DNA of 64,000 bases. It comes from Ailanthus altissimus. Taxonomy: Eukaryota; Streptophyta; Magnoliopsida; Sapindales; Simaroubaceae. The stretch is taken from contig OX327684.1 in assembly GCA_946807835.1 (NCBI GenBank), forward strand, positions 36,268,501 through 36,332,500, in the 5' to 3' direction. The notes under the pieces are model-generated. The model did no database searches. It was not told the DNA's origin and saw only the letters and a program-made list of their open reading frames with translations. Of the stretch, positions 44,131 through 56,334 are shown piece after piece. Each line of letters opens with the position of its first letter. The stretch's first letter is position 1. The position numbers and the translations under genes were made by a program.

Positions 44131-46382
44131 ATTATGGAATAATAGGTATAACAGGTAGAAAATGAAGACCAGTCAGAACTAAGAAGAATGGTACAATAGG
44201 TAGATAATGAAGCAACCTAATCAATGAGGCCGATTCCTAATACAAATTTGCTACTATGACCAACAACCAGATACTATATTATGACATCAATCAGATACTA
44301 TATTATCACAATGGAAATGAATAATCATTGAGCTGTAATTGGAAACCTAATTCAGCTTGTAATTTCAGAATGCAGTACCCTATAAAATCTTGCACAGTTC
44401 CTAAAAAAATCTATGAACCAAAACATAAATGGTAATCATTTATTATAAATACACATAGAAGAAACTATTAGAAACGCTGAAAATAATCAGTTGCTTTGTA
44501 TTTATTCTCGAAAAATAAATGCCGGCTCATGAAATGAATGGTTAAAAAATATTTTTTCAATCAAAAACAAATTCAAACACTAATTTCAAATCTATGTTCC
44601 GGCGATAATTCATATATTTGAAGAAATTAGTTCAGACCTGTAATAACAAGATGATTTAGACTAGAGGCAGATTATCTAACTCCTCTCATACGCACCACAT
44701 AAATCATTGGCAAACATCCCTCCAATTGTGAGTCGCCCACACTTCAAGACCATACGGATAATGCCATTAACAGATGCTGACACAAATGTAGCTCACATAA
44801 TCTTTAAATAAGAAAGAAAGATGATCGAGAATTGAGACTAACCATTCTTGCTTTAGTAAGTGCATTCTCAGAACCAAAAGATACAATGCATATAAGTCAA
44901 CACCCAACTACACTGGTTCTGCAACACATATTCTGCCTGATTAGCACAAGTTCACACATCTCGCTATCTAAATATTGTCGCTAGCATCAACCTCACACAT
45001 TCTTCGTATGGCAAAGACAAACAGGACAAGAACACTATCATTAAAACACAAACATTTCTTATCAACCATTCTCTCTCTAAAAGGTGCATTTTGAAAAGAA
45101 AGAACACCAATATACGAAGCAGGCAATTCTTATGAGCCAATTACTCGAGTATGCAGATCCCATAACATGTATTCTGCTCTAACAAACAGACGGCTGTTCA
45201 ATGAAAAACATCTTACTATTAACACATGGTGACTCGTGTAGCTCACACGTTCTTTAGCTAGTAACACAAACCTAACAGAAGAACATGATCATTTAAGGAT
45301 GACGTGTTCTTTAAAATGATCAGGAGCTGACACTAAACCAGTAGTGCTCTACATCTTTAGGGAAAGGAGACACAGAGACACAATTCCTATAAGGAAATCA
45401 CCCAACTACTCAGATCCCACATTCATTAATGGAAGGCTATTCAATCACATATATCACGCTATGACTGGACATGATGTATGTGCAGCTCTAACAGTTTAAA
45501 TAGGACAAACACGAAAAATCTACTTAATTCATTGAAGAGTCGCATAATACATGTGTATGTGGTAAACAAAATGTTTTGCTTCTAGAAGTGCATTTCCTGA
45601 AAAAGAATAAGACAGATTGATCCCCAAGTGTGTATCCCGACTATTTGGGTTGCACAACACGTTTTAATATTTCAGACTAGCAAATGATGGACAACTACCC
45701 GTGCATTGCTCATCACTCTTCAGTTAGAGAAGACAAAGAAGCTACTTGACTATTTAAGAATGACAATTTTCCTTAATTGGTCAGACGCCGTTAAAAACTA
45801 CTAATAATCATTTCCTCTGAAAGTAGTTTTAGCATGTGGTTAAATAACAAGAATGTATCCCAAATATCTGGGATGCAGGATAAGTATTTGCATTGCTATT
45901 CCAACCCATCAAACTAAAGCTAACAAATTCTTCAGAACTAACATGTAAAAGAAGCTTTCATTTCACAGGATGTGAAAAATGTAAGAAAACTTTCATTTAA
46001 CTGATAATTCATATGTACAACTGCAACTACTCATAACACGGACTCTGATATAACCCCTTCTGCCATACTACTAAGCTCCTCATAGATTTGCCAGACAAAG
46101 GCCACAACAATAACGTACATGCCTTAACCTCTCATCTTCACATTTACAGACTCATAATTTGTAATACCTTCAGCTGAGGTAACAAAACTTCTGCAGGTCA
46201 TCCACTTTCAAATTTCCACCCAGCACTAACAGATCATATTCGCAGCAGCCCCATCTAAGACTGTATAATAAAAACAAGAATAAAAACTCAATAAAATCGC
46301 AAATTAAACCAATTTCCTGAGTTTTCTTCAATTCACAGGTTACCAAACAAAGACAATGATCAAATTAGGAGTGTCAAAAATA
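44131..46382. other. Region 3' of DUF1639 copy e
   Basis: No open gene. On the minus strand this could be 3' UTR, possibly with introns, of copy e. Loosely repeated words (CTCACACATTCTT, AACACAAAC, CCCAACTACTCAG) between 44850 and 45960 suggest degenerate repeats, but I could not define a unit. Confidence 0.4.
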
Positions 46383-47313
46383 TCAAACCTTTGTAGTACC
46401 ATCGTTAACCCTGTACGACTCAAGCGTTATTGAATCCAGCCACAAACCCGGAAAAACATACTGCAAAGACCACCAGTTAAAAAAAAACAAACAATCAGCA
46501 CAATTCGAAAACCTAAACCCAATTGTATGATACAAAGGCAAAATTGAAAAGAAAAAATGGTCTTACATCAAGTTGCTTTTGCACATTCCGAGCTCTCTTC
46601 TTGGGCCTTCTAGAAGGCTTGGAACCAGTCATTATAAAAAAGTCATCTTCAATCTGTTCCTTCAAGAGCGAGATCGAGAATTTATGTTTCTTCTCCTTCT
46701 CCTTCTCTTTCTCTTTTTCACTTTTGTCAGCGACTTTTGCCTGAGCTTTTATCTCCTGCGCCGCTTCTCCTCCGATCTTCGTTGCACCTACATTCACATT
46801 ATTGTTGTTGTTGTTATGATTAGCCTTGGTCCCCAGTTTCCTTGGCCGCAAATTCCACGTCTTCGGCACTGATTCTTCAGCGTCTTCAGCAACAACGGAG
46901 CTATGATCCCCTGTATCCGCAACCTCATCAGCAACTTTACTGCTCTTATTCGTCCGGATTCGAATAAAAATCTTCTTCGATCTACTCCCGTCAGATGAAA
47001 CCGCTTGCTTCTTCTCCGAATTGTCAGCCACGTCATCACCCGTCGTCGATTGCTTCTTCTTAGCCACCGGCTTCTCGGTTTTCACAGCTTCAACAAGCAC
47101 CACCGGATTCGGATTCTGATTCTGGTTCTGCGTCCCTCGACACTTATCGGAATCAGAATCGGCGGCGGCGTTTTGAAGAGGAGGAGGCGATTTGTCAGAG
47201 GAATCGGAGAGCTTGCGGAAACGGTTAGTGTTGGTTTGGTTCATGGCCCATTTCAAGTCTGGCAAAGAGAAGTTGTGAAGCGGCTGAGACTTAGCGGTTG
47301 TTGAAGAAGCCAT
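46383..47313 (-). CDS. DUF1639 family protein, copy e (274 aa, intron in the domain)
   Basis: Two exons: 47313-46567 and 46460-46383, in phase (825 nt). The start MASSTTAKSQPLHNFSLPDL matches the usual family N-terminus; an upstream in-frame ATG at 47376 is possible. The middle has KKIFIRIRTNKSS, a run of six Asn and a Lys/Glu repeat (SEKEKEKEKEKKHKFSISLL). The domain reads LLKEQIEDDFFIMTGSKPSR, then KKRARNVQKQLD, where the intron falls, followed by YVFPGLWLDSITLESYRVND and a stop. It keeps the usual FPGLWL, whereas copies a-d have FPGLRL. It is probably the ancestral locus. From memory, an Arabidopsis DUF1639 gene (At3g60410) also lies beside SHOT1. Confidence 0.87.
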
Positions 47314-47376
47314 TCTCTCTATTCGTTGCGCTGGTGGTACCTCGTTGTTCTTCTTAACATGTGAATGAAACACCAT

Positions 47377-48045
47377 TGATCCGCACAACAACAATAACGA
47401 AAACTTCTTCAAATTTGACACTTAAATACAGAAAAAAAAAAAAGAAGAAGACGAAGCTCTCATGCTCATTCTCATAAATAATTTCATTCACATTTATTTT
47501 GATTGTTTGTTTGTTTGTTTGTGCTCAAAGCTTCTTCATTGGACAACACTTAAATTTTCTTTACTGGAAATTAGAAAAAAGACAGAGAGAATTGAATTAA
47601 TGACATGAGGGAATCGAAACTGAAAAAAAAGAAAGAGAGAAAAAGTGTTGAGGAATTGTGTTTGTATATGAGAATTGAGAAGAATGAAACAAACAACTAG
47701 TTATGAATTTATTTATTTGTTTTTTTTTTTGAAACTGGACGCTGAATGCTAAAAAAAAAAAAAACGATGGGTTCAATTTTTCTTCGGTTTTCCGATATTG
47801 ACCTCGAAGTTTTTCCCTATTTACGGTTAAGTTTTTCCGATGTGGCTCACTTGTTGCGGTACTGTTCTTACGTTGCGGTTCCTTCTTTGGGTTCCAGGGT
47901 GCAAGCTGCAAAGTACAAAACACAAAGTCTTGCACTCAAATAGTAAAATCTTATATCTATGTAAACCATGAGAATATTCTGTATTTGTTTCTTTTCTCTT
48001 TTTTAGTTTACAGTGTAAAGGTGAATTTGGCGATGACGTTACTTT
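47377..48045. other. Upstream region of DUF1639 copy e
   Basis: Should contain the promoter. It has (GTTT)n near 47504-47522 and A/T homopolymers near 47718 and 47750. An open frame at 47597-47935 (minus) looks like spurious reading of AT-rich DNA. Confidence 0.4.
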
Positions 48046-48997
48046 CTAAAGTAAAGAGTAGTGTTTTTAAAACAAAAAATCAAAATATTATTGAATTCTA
48101 GATTATGAAAGTGAGAATTATCGAAACAACTCAAATGACGAACACTCTGAACCTAAAACTTTTTCTAAAGAGGAGACAATAACTTATAATTAGAGATTAT
48201 TCACGGATAAATTTGTCTATCTTATTAAAAATTTAAAGTTTTATACTGAATCTCACAAAAAATAACTGAAAAATACAAAAAAAAATCTTTGAACAGGATG
48301 GACAAAAATCATCCTAACGCAAAAAAGATACATATAACCATCAAAATACACATACAATTTTCGTCTAATACAAACCAATATTCTATCAAACTGCCAACAT
48401 GCATCAACAGTACATCTACAACAAAACAAACAAAATATAAACTCGAATAAAATGATTGCTCTATGCGGGCGATGAAGTAGTTTGAAAGCTGTCGGTATTT
48501 ATTCACATTGGAATAGGTGGGAGCGAGACTGCGGTGAGTGTTATTTGCTCGGATGCAAGGGCTAAGTATCCGGTGGTATTCAGCTCGGCGACAGGTTCAA
48601 AGGGTGGTCGGAGGAGGGCAAGTGGATGGACCAGAACTGATCTGCGAGATGGCGAGATCACGATAAGGCAAAGGAAAACTGCAACCTAATCATGTCGGCT
48701 ACCATCGAGAAACAAAGCGATCAAACCCAACCAAAGAAATGGCGAGAAAAATGGGAGCTCAGCCAATAGGAGTCACGGCGAAGGCCTAGGAAACTCAACT
48801 GAGGCCAACTAACTAGAACAAAAACAAAATGAAATGAACAAAAAAAGGATAGTAAGATAAAACATAAGCCCCAAAATCTAAAGCTATTAAGATAAAGGGA
48901 AGAGGGTTCCGCTAATAGGAGCAAAACGATCATTCTCCAACTAAAACAGTAGTGTTGATGATGCGACTTTACTTTCCCTAAAGTAAAGAGTAGTGTT
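48046..48997. mobile_element. Insertion flanked by 20-bp direct repeats, possible non-LTR element
   Basis: CTAAAGTAAAGAGTAGTGTT occurs at 48046-48065 and 48978-48997, bracketing about 912 bp. The inserted part (notably 48460-48800) is clearly richer in G and C than its surroundings. Long target duplications are typical of LINE/SINE retroposition. No reverse transcriptase is visible and a clean poly-A tail is missing, so the class is a guess. Confidence 0.5.
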
Positions 48998-51900
48998 AGT
49001 TTGATATAGCTGTTAATTGAATGTAAAGTTTACATTTCATCACCGATCTCTTATTAGGTAGTTGTTAATTTTTTAAATTTTTATTGATGTTGTAATTTAT
49101 ACAACACCAGTCAATATAAAAACCTATTAAATATCACATCAAATAAATTTAAATTCTATATCTAATTTACATCACTATAACATTATTATTATAATGATTA
49201 TGCTTAATAAATAATTAGTCAAAATATAAGTTTAGGTGCTTTTAAAACTACATTTTTAGGTTTTGCAAAAAAAAAAATTATATTTTTAGGCACTTGTATT
49301 AATAATTAATGCTCGTTTGTTTGGGTTTTTTTATTGGCCAAAAAAAAATTTTAATGTCAAAAATATTTTTTAAATTTTTTTATGACATTTAGTTATAATT
49401 AAAAAAAATTGATATTAAAAAAGCTAGTTTGCATTTACTTTTAAAAGCTCAAATTTTGAGTTTTTAAAAGTAAATCTTTGTAAGTTTTTTTAATATTTGT
49501 GTAATGTCACATATATTTTAATAATATTTTTTTATTTTCATATTGTATCTTTAATAAAAATGAATCTTACTCAATTAACGTATTTTAATATTTAAAAAAA
49601 AATATTATATTTCTAATTCTCCATATCTATGTAACTATTATAATTTTACAAAAATCTAAAAAAATCTATTATTGATATTTTATTTTTTAATAAAAAAATA
49701 TTATTTTATTTTTAATTTTTATACAAAATACAATAATTTATATTTATTCGTTGATGACTATGTATTAATTTTACTTAATTATTATTTTATAGTAGATTAA
49801 ATTTAAGAAAATACATGACAAATTTAAACTTATATATAAAAAAATAAAATTGTTTAAAATTTGAATAAAAATTTTATTAAGTGTCTTTTTTTATAATTTA
49901 ATAACAAATAAACACTTTTAACAGTGTATAACTAAATAATTTAATACTTTAAAATAACTTTTTTAATTAACAATTAATGACCAGTGACTTTTTAAAAAAA
50001 ACTCTATTTCTAAAAATTTTAACTTATAAACGAGTCATTAAAAATTTTACAATTCATCTTTTCATCGTTAAAAGAAAGGTCTTAAATTTGAATCTATCCC
50101 CCTTCATATAAAAATAAATAAATATTATAAAATTTAAAAATAATTTATATACTATGCCAATATATATATATATACACGCGTTTAATAGATTTTGTTATCA
50201 TAATAAATGAGGGTAGAATTAATAGGAAATAATAATAATAACAAGAACAGTGATAACAATGAAATATGATATAGTTTTAAACAAATGTTATAGTAATTCA
50301 ACTTACATGATATAATATATTTTTACATATACAGTTAATATTTGTATACGTTTTTATGTTTATATAAAATATTTACGTATTGTATCTAGATCAAATTTTG
50401 ATAATCTTATAAATTAAATAAAAAATATTATTTTAAAATTGTAAAACACGTGTATTTTCATACTTTTTAAGATTTGCAATAAAAAAACAAAATATTTTTT
50501 TAAAAGTTGATTTATCAAACACCAAAAATTATTTTTTAACTTTTTAAATATATAAAAAAAATAATTTAATTGACTATATAACTCATCATATAATAAAATT
50601 TTGTAACACATTATAAATAATTTAAAAATTATAAATTGACTAAATAGTGTTATGTAATAGTATTGTCCGTCATATAATAAACTACGTAGCTATATATATA
50701 TATAAATATATATATAAATGATATGTTAAGCAATTACTTGTAATAAAATAGTATAATAAATAATTTTATAAATTTTATAAATTTTATTATTTTTTATTAT
50801 TTAATTATTATTTGACACTCTAATTTAGAATAAAAAATTTAAAATATTATTTGAAAAATTTAACATTACTCAGATATATATATATTAACATTTATATCAA
50901 CACTTCTATTTTAGTTTTGCTATGTTTTTTATTGGTATCTTAATTTTTTATTTTATTTTAAATAATGTATTAAATAATTATGTAATGGTAAGTTTAAAAA
51001 TTATAATATTTTACTATAAATAATTATTTGACATATTAATTTATAATAAAAAATTTAAAACGTAATTTAAAAATTTATTAAAACTCGTTGAGTTGAATTA
51101 ATAGAAAGTTATTAAATTGCACAAATCCTAATCCAACTGAGATTTTTGACTTCTTGTTCAAGTCTCGCTACTTTTTTATTGTTAAAATAGAATTATATTC
51201 TAGTCGGTGTTTGAGACATCCAATGCTTGGCGACATGATTTGCATTTATTGACTCTGAAATTAAAATTTTAATAATGCTATGTATTTTAAATTTTGATAA
51301 TAAAATTTAAATTTTAAATAATATATTAATTAATTATTAAATAATTAATTATTATAATATTTAAAATTATTTATTATATTACTTCTCCACTTAATAATAA
51401 TTTAACACCTCATTCAAAATTTAAAATATAATTTAAGATATATAATATTACTCTTAAAAATTAATCCTTTACCCATATTTAGAAATAAATGACAATATGC
51501 TGTAAATAAATTTGTTTACTATTTATTTATTTATTAATTATTTATAATTCAGAAAACTTATCATAAAATTCTTTATTATAATTTATTCACTTGCAGGTAA
51601 GGCTATAAAATTAAAATCTTAATAGGTCACGTAATTATTGATTTTGTGCAATTAATATAATTGCATCCGTGGCACAATCCCATTTACGCAAAATTGGAGA
51701 CTTTTTTTCTTTAAATATTAAAAAATTAATACAAAATCAATAGTTAGTGTTTGATTGTCAAAATGTCGTATTTGAGGGGTAGATATTAGAAAGAATTCTA
51801 ATATCATAGTGATTTAATATTTAATATTTGTATACTTAAAAAAAAAACACAATTATAGAAAAAATAAAGAAAGAAAAGGTTTTGATTTAGAGAGAGGTCC

Positions 51901-53612
51901 AAAAGTCTAATGATTGTGGAGTAGACAAACCCGGTAGATCTATGTGGTTTATATTTCACCGTATGCCCCCAAGTCGGTGCCAATTTTCTCAATAAGGTGG
52001 TCCAATTATTATTTTTAGGAACTTTTTTTTTTTTTTCTATATGAAAATTACCCAAGTTTGACTTGCATTTCATTTCTATGAAAATTGATTAACATGAGTT
52101 GGTGAAAATCTTCTATGAATTGTAAAGACCGTTTTACTGTAATATTTTATTTTATTTTATAATCATAATATTTATAAAATTAGATATAAATTTTGTATCT
52201 TAATTGATATAATATATAACGTATTTATTATTAATTAATATTATATAATTGTTGCATTAATAAAAAATATAAAATTAATAACTTTTTGACAAGTTATAGT
52301 TAATAATTAATAATATAATTAAAATATAAAATATATATCTCAAACTTTGCGAGCCTAATACTGCTATGTTAATAAATATACTCACCGTATATAGCAAACA
52401 TATCCAACTCTTACATTTTCATCTAAATATATTCATATCTTATCTAAAATGCTAGTCATAATTACTCAATTGACCCACTCATGTTTCTCTTTCTTCCACA
52501 TGACTTGAACCTAGAAAGAATCAAAGAAATTTTTGTCGTCCTCATTGTAACCTCTAGTTTTGGTAAATTTCAACAAAACCTTTGACCTTTATGAGATGAT
52601 TTCACCATTTCACTTTGTTTTAGTTCTATCCACTCAAAGAAACAGAATGATGAGAAACAAAACATTTCCAATATGCATGATCCAATAGACATTTAGATTG
52701 ATATAACCTTTGGTTGAAACTAAGCAAAATTCTAGAGAGCTCTATAATGAAATCAGAAGAATATTCGATGAACTAAGGCAAAGCATATGTTCAAATTATG
52801 TATTAATTGATATTTTATTGAATATTTGCAAGAAAATGGCCACTCCAAAATCAATTATGAAAGTAGTAACTCTGCATAAAGTTTCGTACTGTTTCTATAT
52901 AGACATATTTCAGAAAAAAGTACATGACAACTTAACAATTATACAAAAAAATTCAGCTAAAACTAATGTGGATACTAAGGAATATGAATGGCCAACTGAG
53001 ACACAGGCGAACATAAATTAAACAGGGGAAGAAGTGACCTAGCAATCATAGTCATAGATCTTCATGGATTTGATAGGGAAACTGGGAAGAAAGGAAAAGG
53101 AAAGACTATTGCATTTCTTCATGTGGGCACCCATCCTTTTCACTTCTTTACCCCCTCAAAAGCATCCATCAAACAGCAAATATAAGATATCAATGATTGC
53201 AAACATTTATCCCAAACAAGAATTTCCTTAATCAGTAGTTGTTCCATACCTCCGATGGATGGGCTTATAAGGACAAAGAACAAATGCCAAGAATTGGAAA
53301 ACGGAGCTTCCATTGATATAGATCCTCATCAAATAGCTGTACTATGCTTACAAGTGATATTCGGGAGCTGCATTAGGGCCACATGATCAAATATAGTGCT
53401 CAGCTTCAATACTATGTTTGTGGTTGGAAAGGAATTTGTTGAAAATGGGTAATGCTATTATCACATGGAGGCCATCAATTTACAGAACTTCCTGAAATAT
53501 CAATCCTAAGAAAGTTAGGGACGTGATCATTCTCAAGATGATACCTATACCAGAGGCAGTAACTTCCTCAAGAATTGTAGAAGAGAATCCTATATACTAC
53601 AAAATTAAAAAG
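48998..53612. other. AT-rich gene-poor region
   Basis: Very AT-rich with (TA)n microsatellites (about 50160-50175, 50690-50715). No recognisable gene. The open frame at 52710-53021 has no start context or domain. 53020-53612 is probably the 3' flank of the mTERF gene. Confidence 0.5.
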
Positions 53613-55307
53613 TCAATGAATCCTATCAACTATTACTGGATGTCTTTTGCAGAAGAAACACTCGAACCACTGCTTTGGAGCAGCTGGATGAATTCCATAT
53701 ATGCGATGTATGAAACTCTTTTCACTAGTTGCAACCATGCTTGCGATGGAGTAATTTCTGGTGCCCAAACCTTTCTCTATAAGCCATGTGTGGAATCTGC
53801 ACCTGGGCTTAATCCTGTGCTCTAAGTCAAAACATAAAAATGTTGGAAACGTATAAAGGTAGTCCACAGAAGAACTCAACTCCTGGCGAAGGAAGTTCAA
53901 CTTCTGTTCAATGGTTTCGGGATTCTGGTTCAGGATCTTTGGCGTCAATCTTAGCATCATACATAGCTTTGAGAATTCAATGCCATTGCGAAGAAGGCAA
54001 TCAAATCGTTCTTGTAACTCACTACTAGTTCCATGCAAGTTAGCTAGCACCTTCATAGTCAAAGCATTCTCTCCATAACCAATTCCATGCAAGAACATCA
54101 GCTTATTCATTGTATGGACTCGAGTTCTTGAGAATTGAAGTCTCTCCAAGCTAGCTTGAAATTTTTTATCCAAGTCTTCAGCAGGATTGCTTAAGACATA
54201 ATTCCCTAACAGTCTATAATTTTCATTACTAATCTTATTAATGAACCAATCTTGCAGCTCTGCTGCTCTCATCACATGAGGCAAATTAGCCATTTTATTT
54301 CTTCCCATTACATAAGGGTATTTTTTAGCTAAAGATTTCAACTCTTTTGCACTCAATCCAAAATGTTTCAATAACCCCTTTACTGAAATCACTTGCGTCT
54401 CCAAATCAAAACTCAGAATCTCTGGGTTTTTAATAAGCAGCAAACCAATATTCTCATTGCTAACACCAAATTTGCAAAAATACTCCACCTTTTGAACCAA
54501 AACCTCTTCCGAATAATCTAGAAAAAGACTTTTATTTCTACCTATTAATTCTCCCAACTTTCCCTTCTCAAAACCCAAACCATACAACACACGAAGTTTC
54601 CTGCAAATCTCATGCCAAGCATCCACATTTCCATTAACACAACTCACCAAATCAAAATCCACAAAAACCCTTTTCAAATCATCAAACAATGCGCCAATCT
54701 CTCCACTCAATTCACCATCCCCACCCAACACGTAAGGAAAAGCCAAACACACACCGGCCACAGTGGCATTAGTAAATCCATAATCATTTTTAAACCCATA
54801 AAGCCTATGCATCAAATCTTTCGAATCCTTGCTAAAAATCGATATTTCCTCTTCATATAACTTCCCTAATTTGTTCCAAGGAAACCCAAAACCGGAAAGC
54901 GCACAAGCCGCGTTGAAAATGGAAAGATCCTCCGAAAAGAAGAACTTATTAGCAGGCAAAAATCGACTAACTTCTTCGTAATCAATGCCAATACTCTCGA
55001 AGAAAAACGCAAATTCGTTAATGGGGTGGTACCTGAGGAATCTCTCCACGGAACTAGAGAAATTAGCAGCGGAAAAAGCAACGCCGAGATTTGCAATGAG
55101 ATTGGAGAGGGTTTTTGAAGCGTTCTTGGCAATGTGCTCGGCGTAAGTGAAGGGGACGGACCTTGTGTTGTGAAGATATTCAGTGACTGCTTGTTGCGCT
55201 TCTTTGATGGCTCTTGGTTTGTACTTCCATGGGATTTTTGTGAGATTTGGCTGCGAACTCAAGTGGCGGGAAAATACTGTGTATGCTAATTTGGGGTAAA
55301 TTTGCAT
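53613..55307 (-). CDS. mTERF family protein, MTERF18/SHOT1-like, 564 aa
   Basis: Single-exon gene from the ATG at 55307 to the stop at 53613. The N-terminus MQIYPKLAYTVFSRHLSSQPNLTK lacks acids and is rich in Arg/Ser/Lys, a likely mitochondrial presequence. The body consists of repeated mTERF helices with the family's 'L..L.LGF....I..LI.KNP.IL' pattern, for example LVQKVEYFCKFGVSNENIGL with LLIKNPEILSFDLE, and LCMMLRLTPKILNQNPETIE. mTERF proteins bind organelle nucleic acid. Length and the conserved neighbourhood (DUF1639, phosphatase, DUO1) fit Arabidopsis SHOT1/MTERF18 (At3g60400), whose loss improves heat tolerance; orthology is inferred, so I give no symbol. The close paralog At5g06810 type is the alternative. 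Confidence 0.87.
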   Translation of the reverse strand: MQIYPKLAYTVFSRHLSSQPNLTKIPWKYKPRAIKEAQQAVTEYLHNTRSVPFTYAEHIAKNASKTLSNLIANLGVAFSAANFSSSVERFLRYHPINEFAFFFESIGIDYEEVSRFLPANKFFFSEDLSIFNAACALSGFGFPWNKLGKLYEEEISIFSKDSKDLMHRLYGFKNDYGFTNATVAGVCLAFPYVLGGDGELSGEIGALFDDLKRVFVDFDLVSCVNGNVDAWHEICRKLRVLYGLGFEKGKLGELIGRNKSLFLDYSEEVLVQKVEYFCKFGVSNENIGLLLIKNPEILSFDLETQVISVKGLLKHFGLSAKELKSLAKKYPYVMGRNKMANLPHVMRAAELQDWFINKISNENYRLLGNYVLSNPAEDLDKKFQASLERLQFSRTRVHTMNKLMFLHGIGYGENALTMKVLANLHGTSSELQERFDCLLRNGIEFSKLCMMLRLTPKILNQNPETIEQKLNFLRQELSSSVDYLYTFPTFLCFDLEHRIKPRCRFHTWLIEKGLGTRNYSIASMVATSEKSFIHRIYGIHPAAPKQWFECFFCKRHPVIVDRIH

Positions 55308-56334
55308 CTTTGATTCCTGGGTTTAGGGTTTTGTCTGTGAATTTCATATATATGGGCTCCATTGAGCAGTAGTCAGTCCCCTTATTTTCCATTTTCCCGA
55401 CGGATATAATTAAAAGGGTATATTTGACTATTAAATAAAAGAAAAAAAAAGAGGTAAGAACATTTTCTTACAACTCATTTCAATTGTCAAGATATTTTCA
55501 CCTTTTAAAAGGGATATTAACACTGTGACCCTATAAGGTTAGCATAAATTGCATTTTAAGGATGACTTTAATTTTAATTTTTTTTATTTTTTATTTATTA
55601 GAAAAAAATAAAAATAATATTATTCTTTAATAATATTTTAATTATTTATAACCCAAAATTATGATAATTTTTTATTTTTAAACTAAGTCAAAAGATAATA
55701 ATAAAAATCAAACGGTTGTTAAGGTGTAATTTGTGCTAACCTCTCAGGTAACAGAACATTTTCTTACAACTCATTTCAATTTTTAAGATATTTTTAATTT
55801 TTAAAAGGATATTAACATTATGACACTACGAGATTAGCATAAATTACATTTTAATAATAATTTTAGTTTTAATTATATATTTTTATATTTAATTAAAAAG
55901 ATGAAATATTTTAATTATTTATATGATCAAATTATATAAGTATTTTTGTTTTTTTTAATTAACTAAAAATAAAAATATAATTAAAATTAAATCTGTAGCG
56001 TAGTGCCAGTATATCGGGTAATAGTGTTAATACTTTTTCTAAATAGAAATTCTTACGAAAGGCCAGTTCCATGATATCACTGTGCAACCTTCGAATTCAC
56101 TATAATACGTTATGCTCATACGATCATTATCCATTAGTGCTGCGTGTCATTAGGATTGGATGTTTTGTTGATGAGACAAGTCACACCTTATAATTTCTCT
56201 TTTTAAATCAACGAATATTTTGAAGGATAAAGAAGTAACTTCACAAGCTAAGACTTTCAGAGATGATAAATCCATTACTTGTACGTTTTACCCTTATCTC
56301 CTCGACATTTTGCTTCGCTCTCTTTCCAACATTA
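55308..56334. other. Intergenic between divergent mTERF and KH genes
   Basis: Bidirectional promoter space for the two genes. Its centre is filled by the tandem TIR-containing repeat at 55459-56040. Confidence 0.6.
55459..56040. repeat. Two tandem copies (~296 bp) of a TIR-containing MITE-like unit
   Basis: Unit 1 starts at 55459 and unit 2 at 55755, both reading AACATTTTCTTACAACTCAT, then GGATATTAACA. Each carries a left end ATTAACACTGTGACC / ATTAACATTATGACAC followed by TTAGCATAAATT. A right end in the opposite sense reads AATTTGTGCTAACCTC...GTAACAG in unit 1 and GGGTAATAGTGTTAAT in unit 2. This is a small inverted-repeat element, apparently duplicated with its flank. A relative lies at 63373-63577. 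Confidence 0.6.

Noticed and set aside
46523..47304. Plus-strand open frames opposite DUF1639 copy e
   Set aside because: They are antisense shadows of the low-complexity Lys/Glu and Asn codons in copy e.
52710..53021. Plus-strand open frame of 103 codons
   Set aside because: It lacks an ATG at its 5' end, sits in AT-rich intergenic DNA and resembles no family I know.
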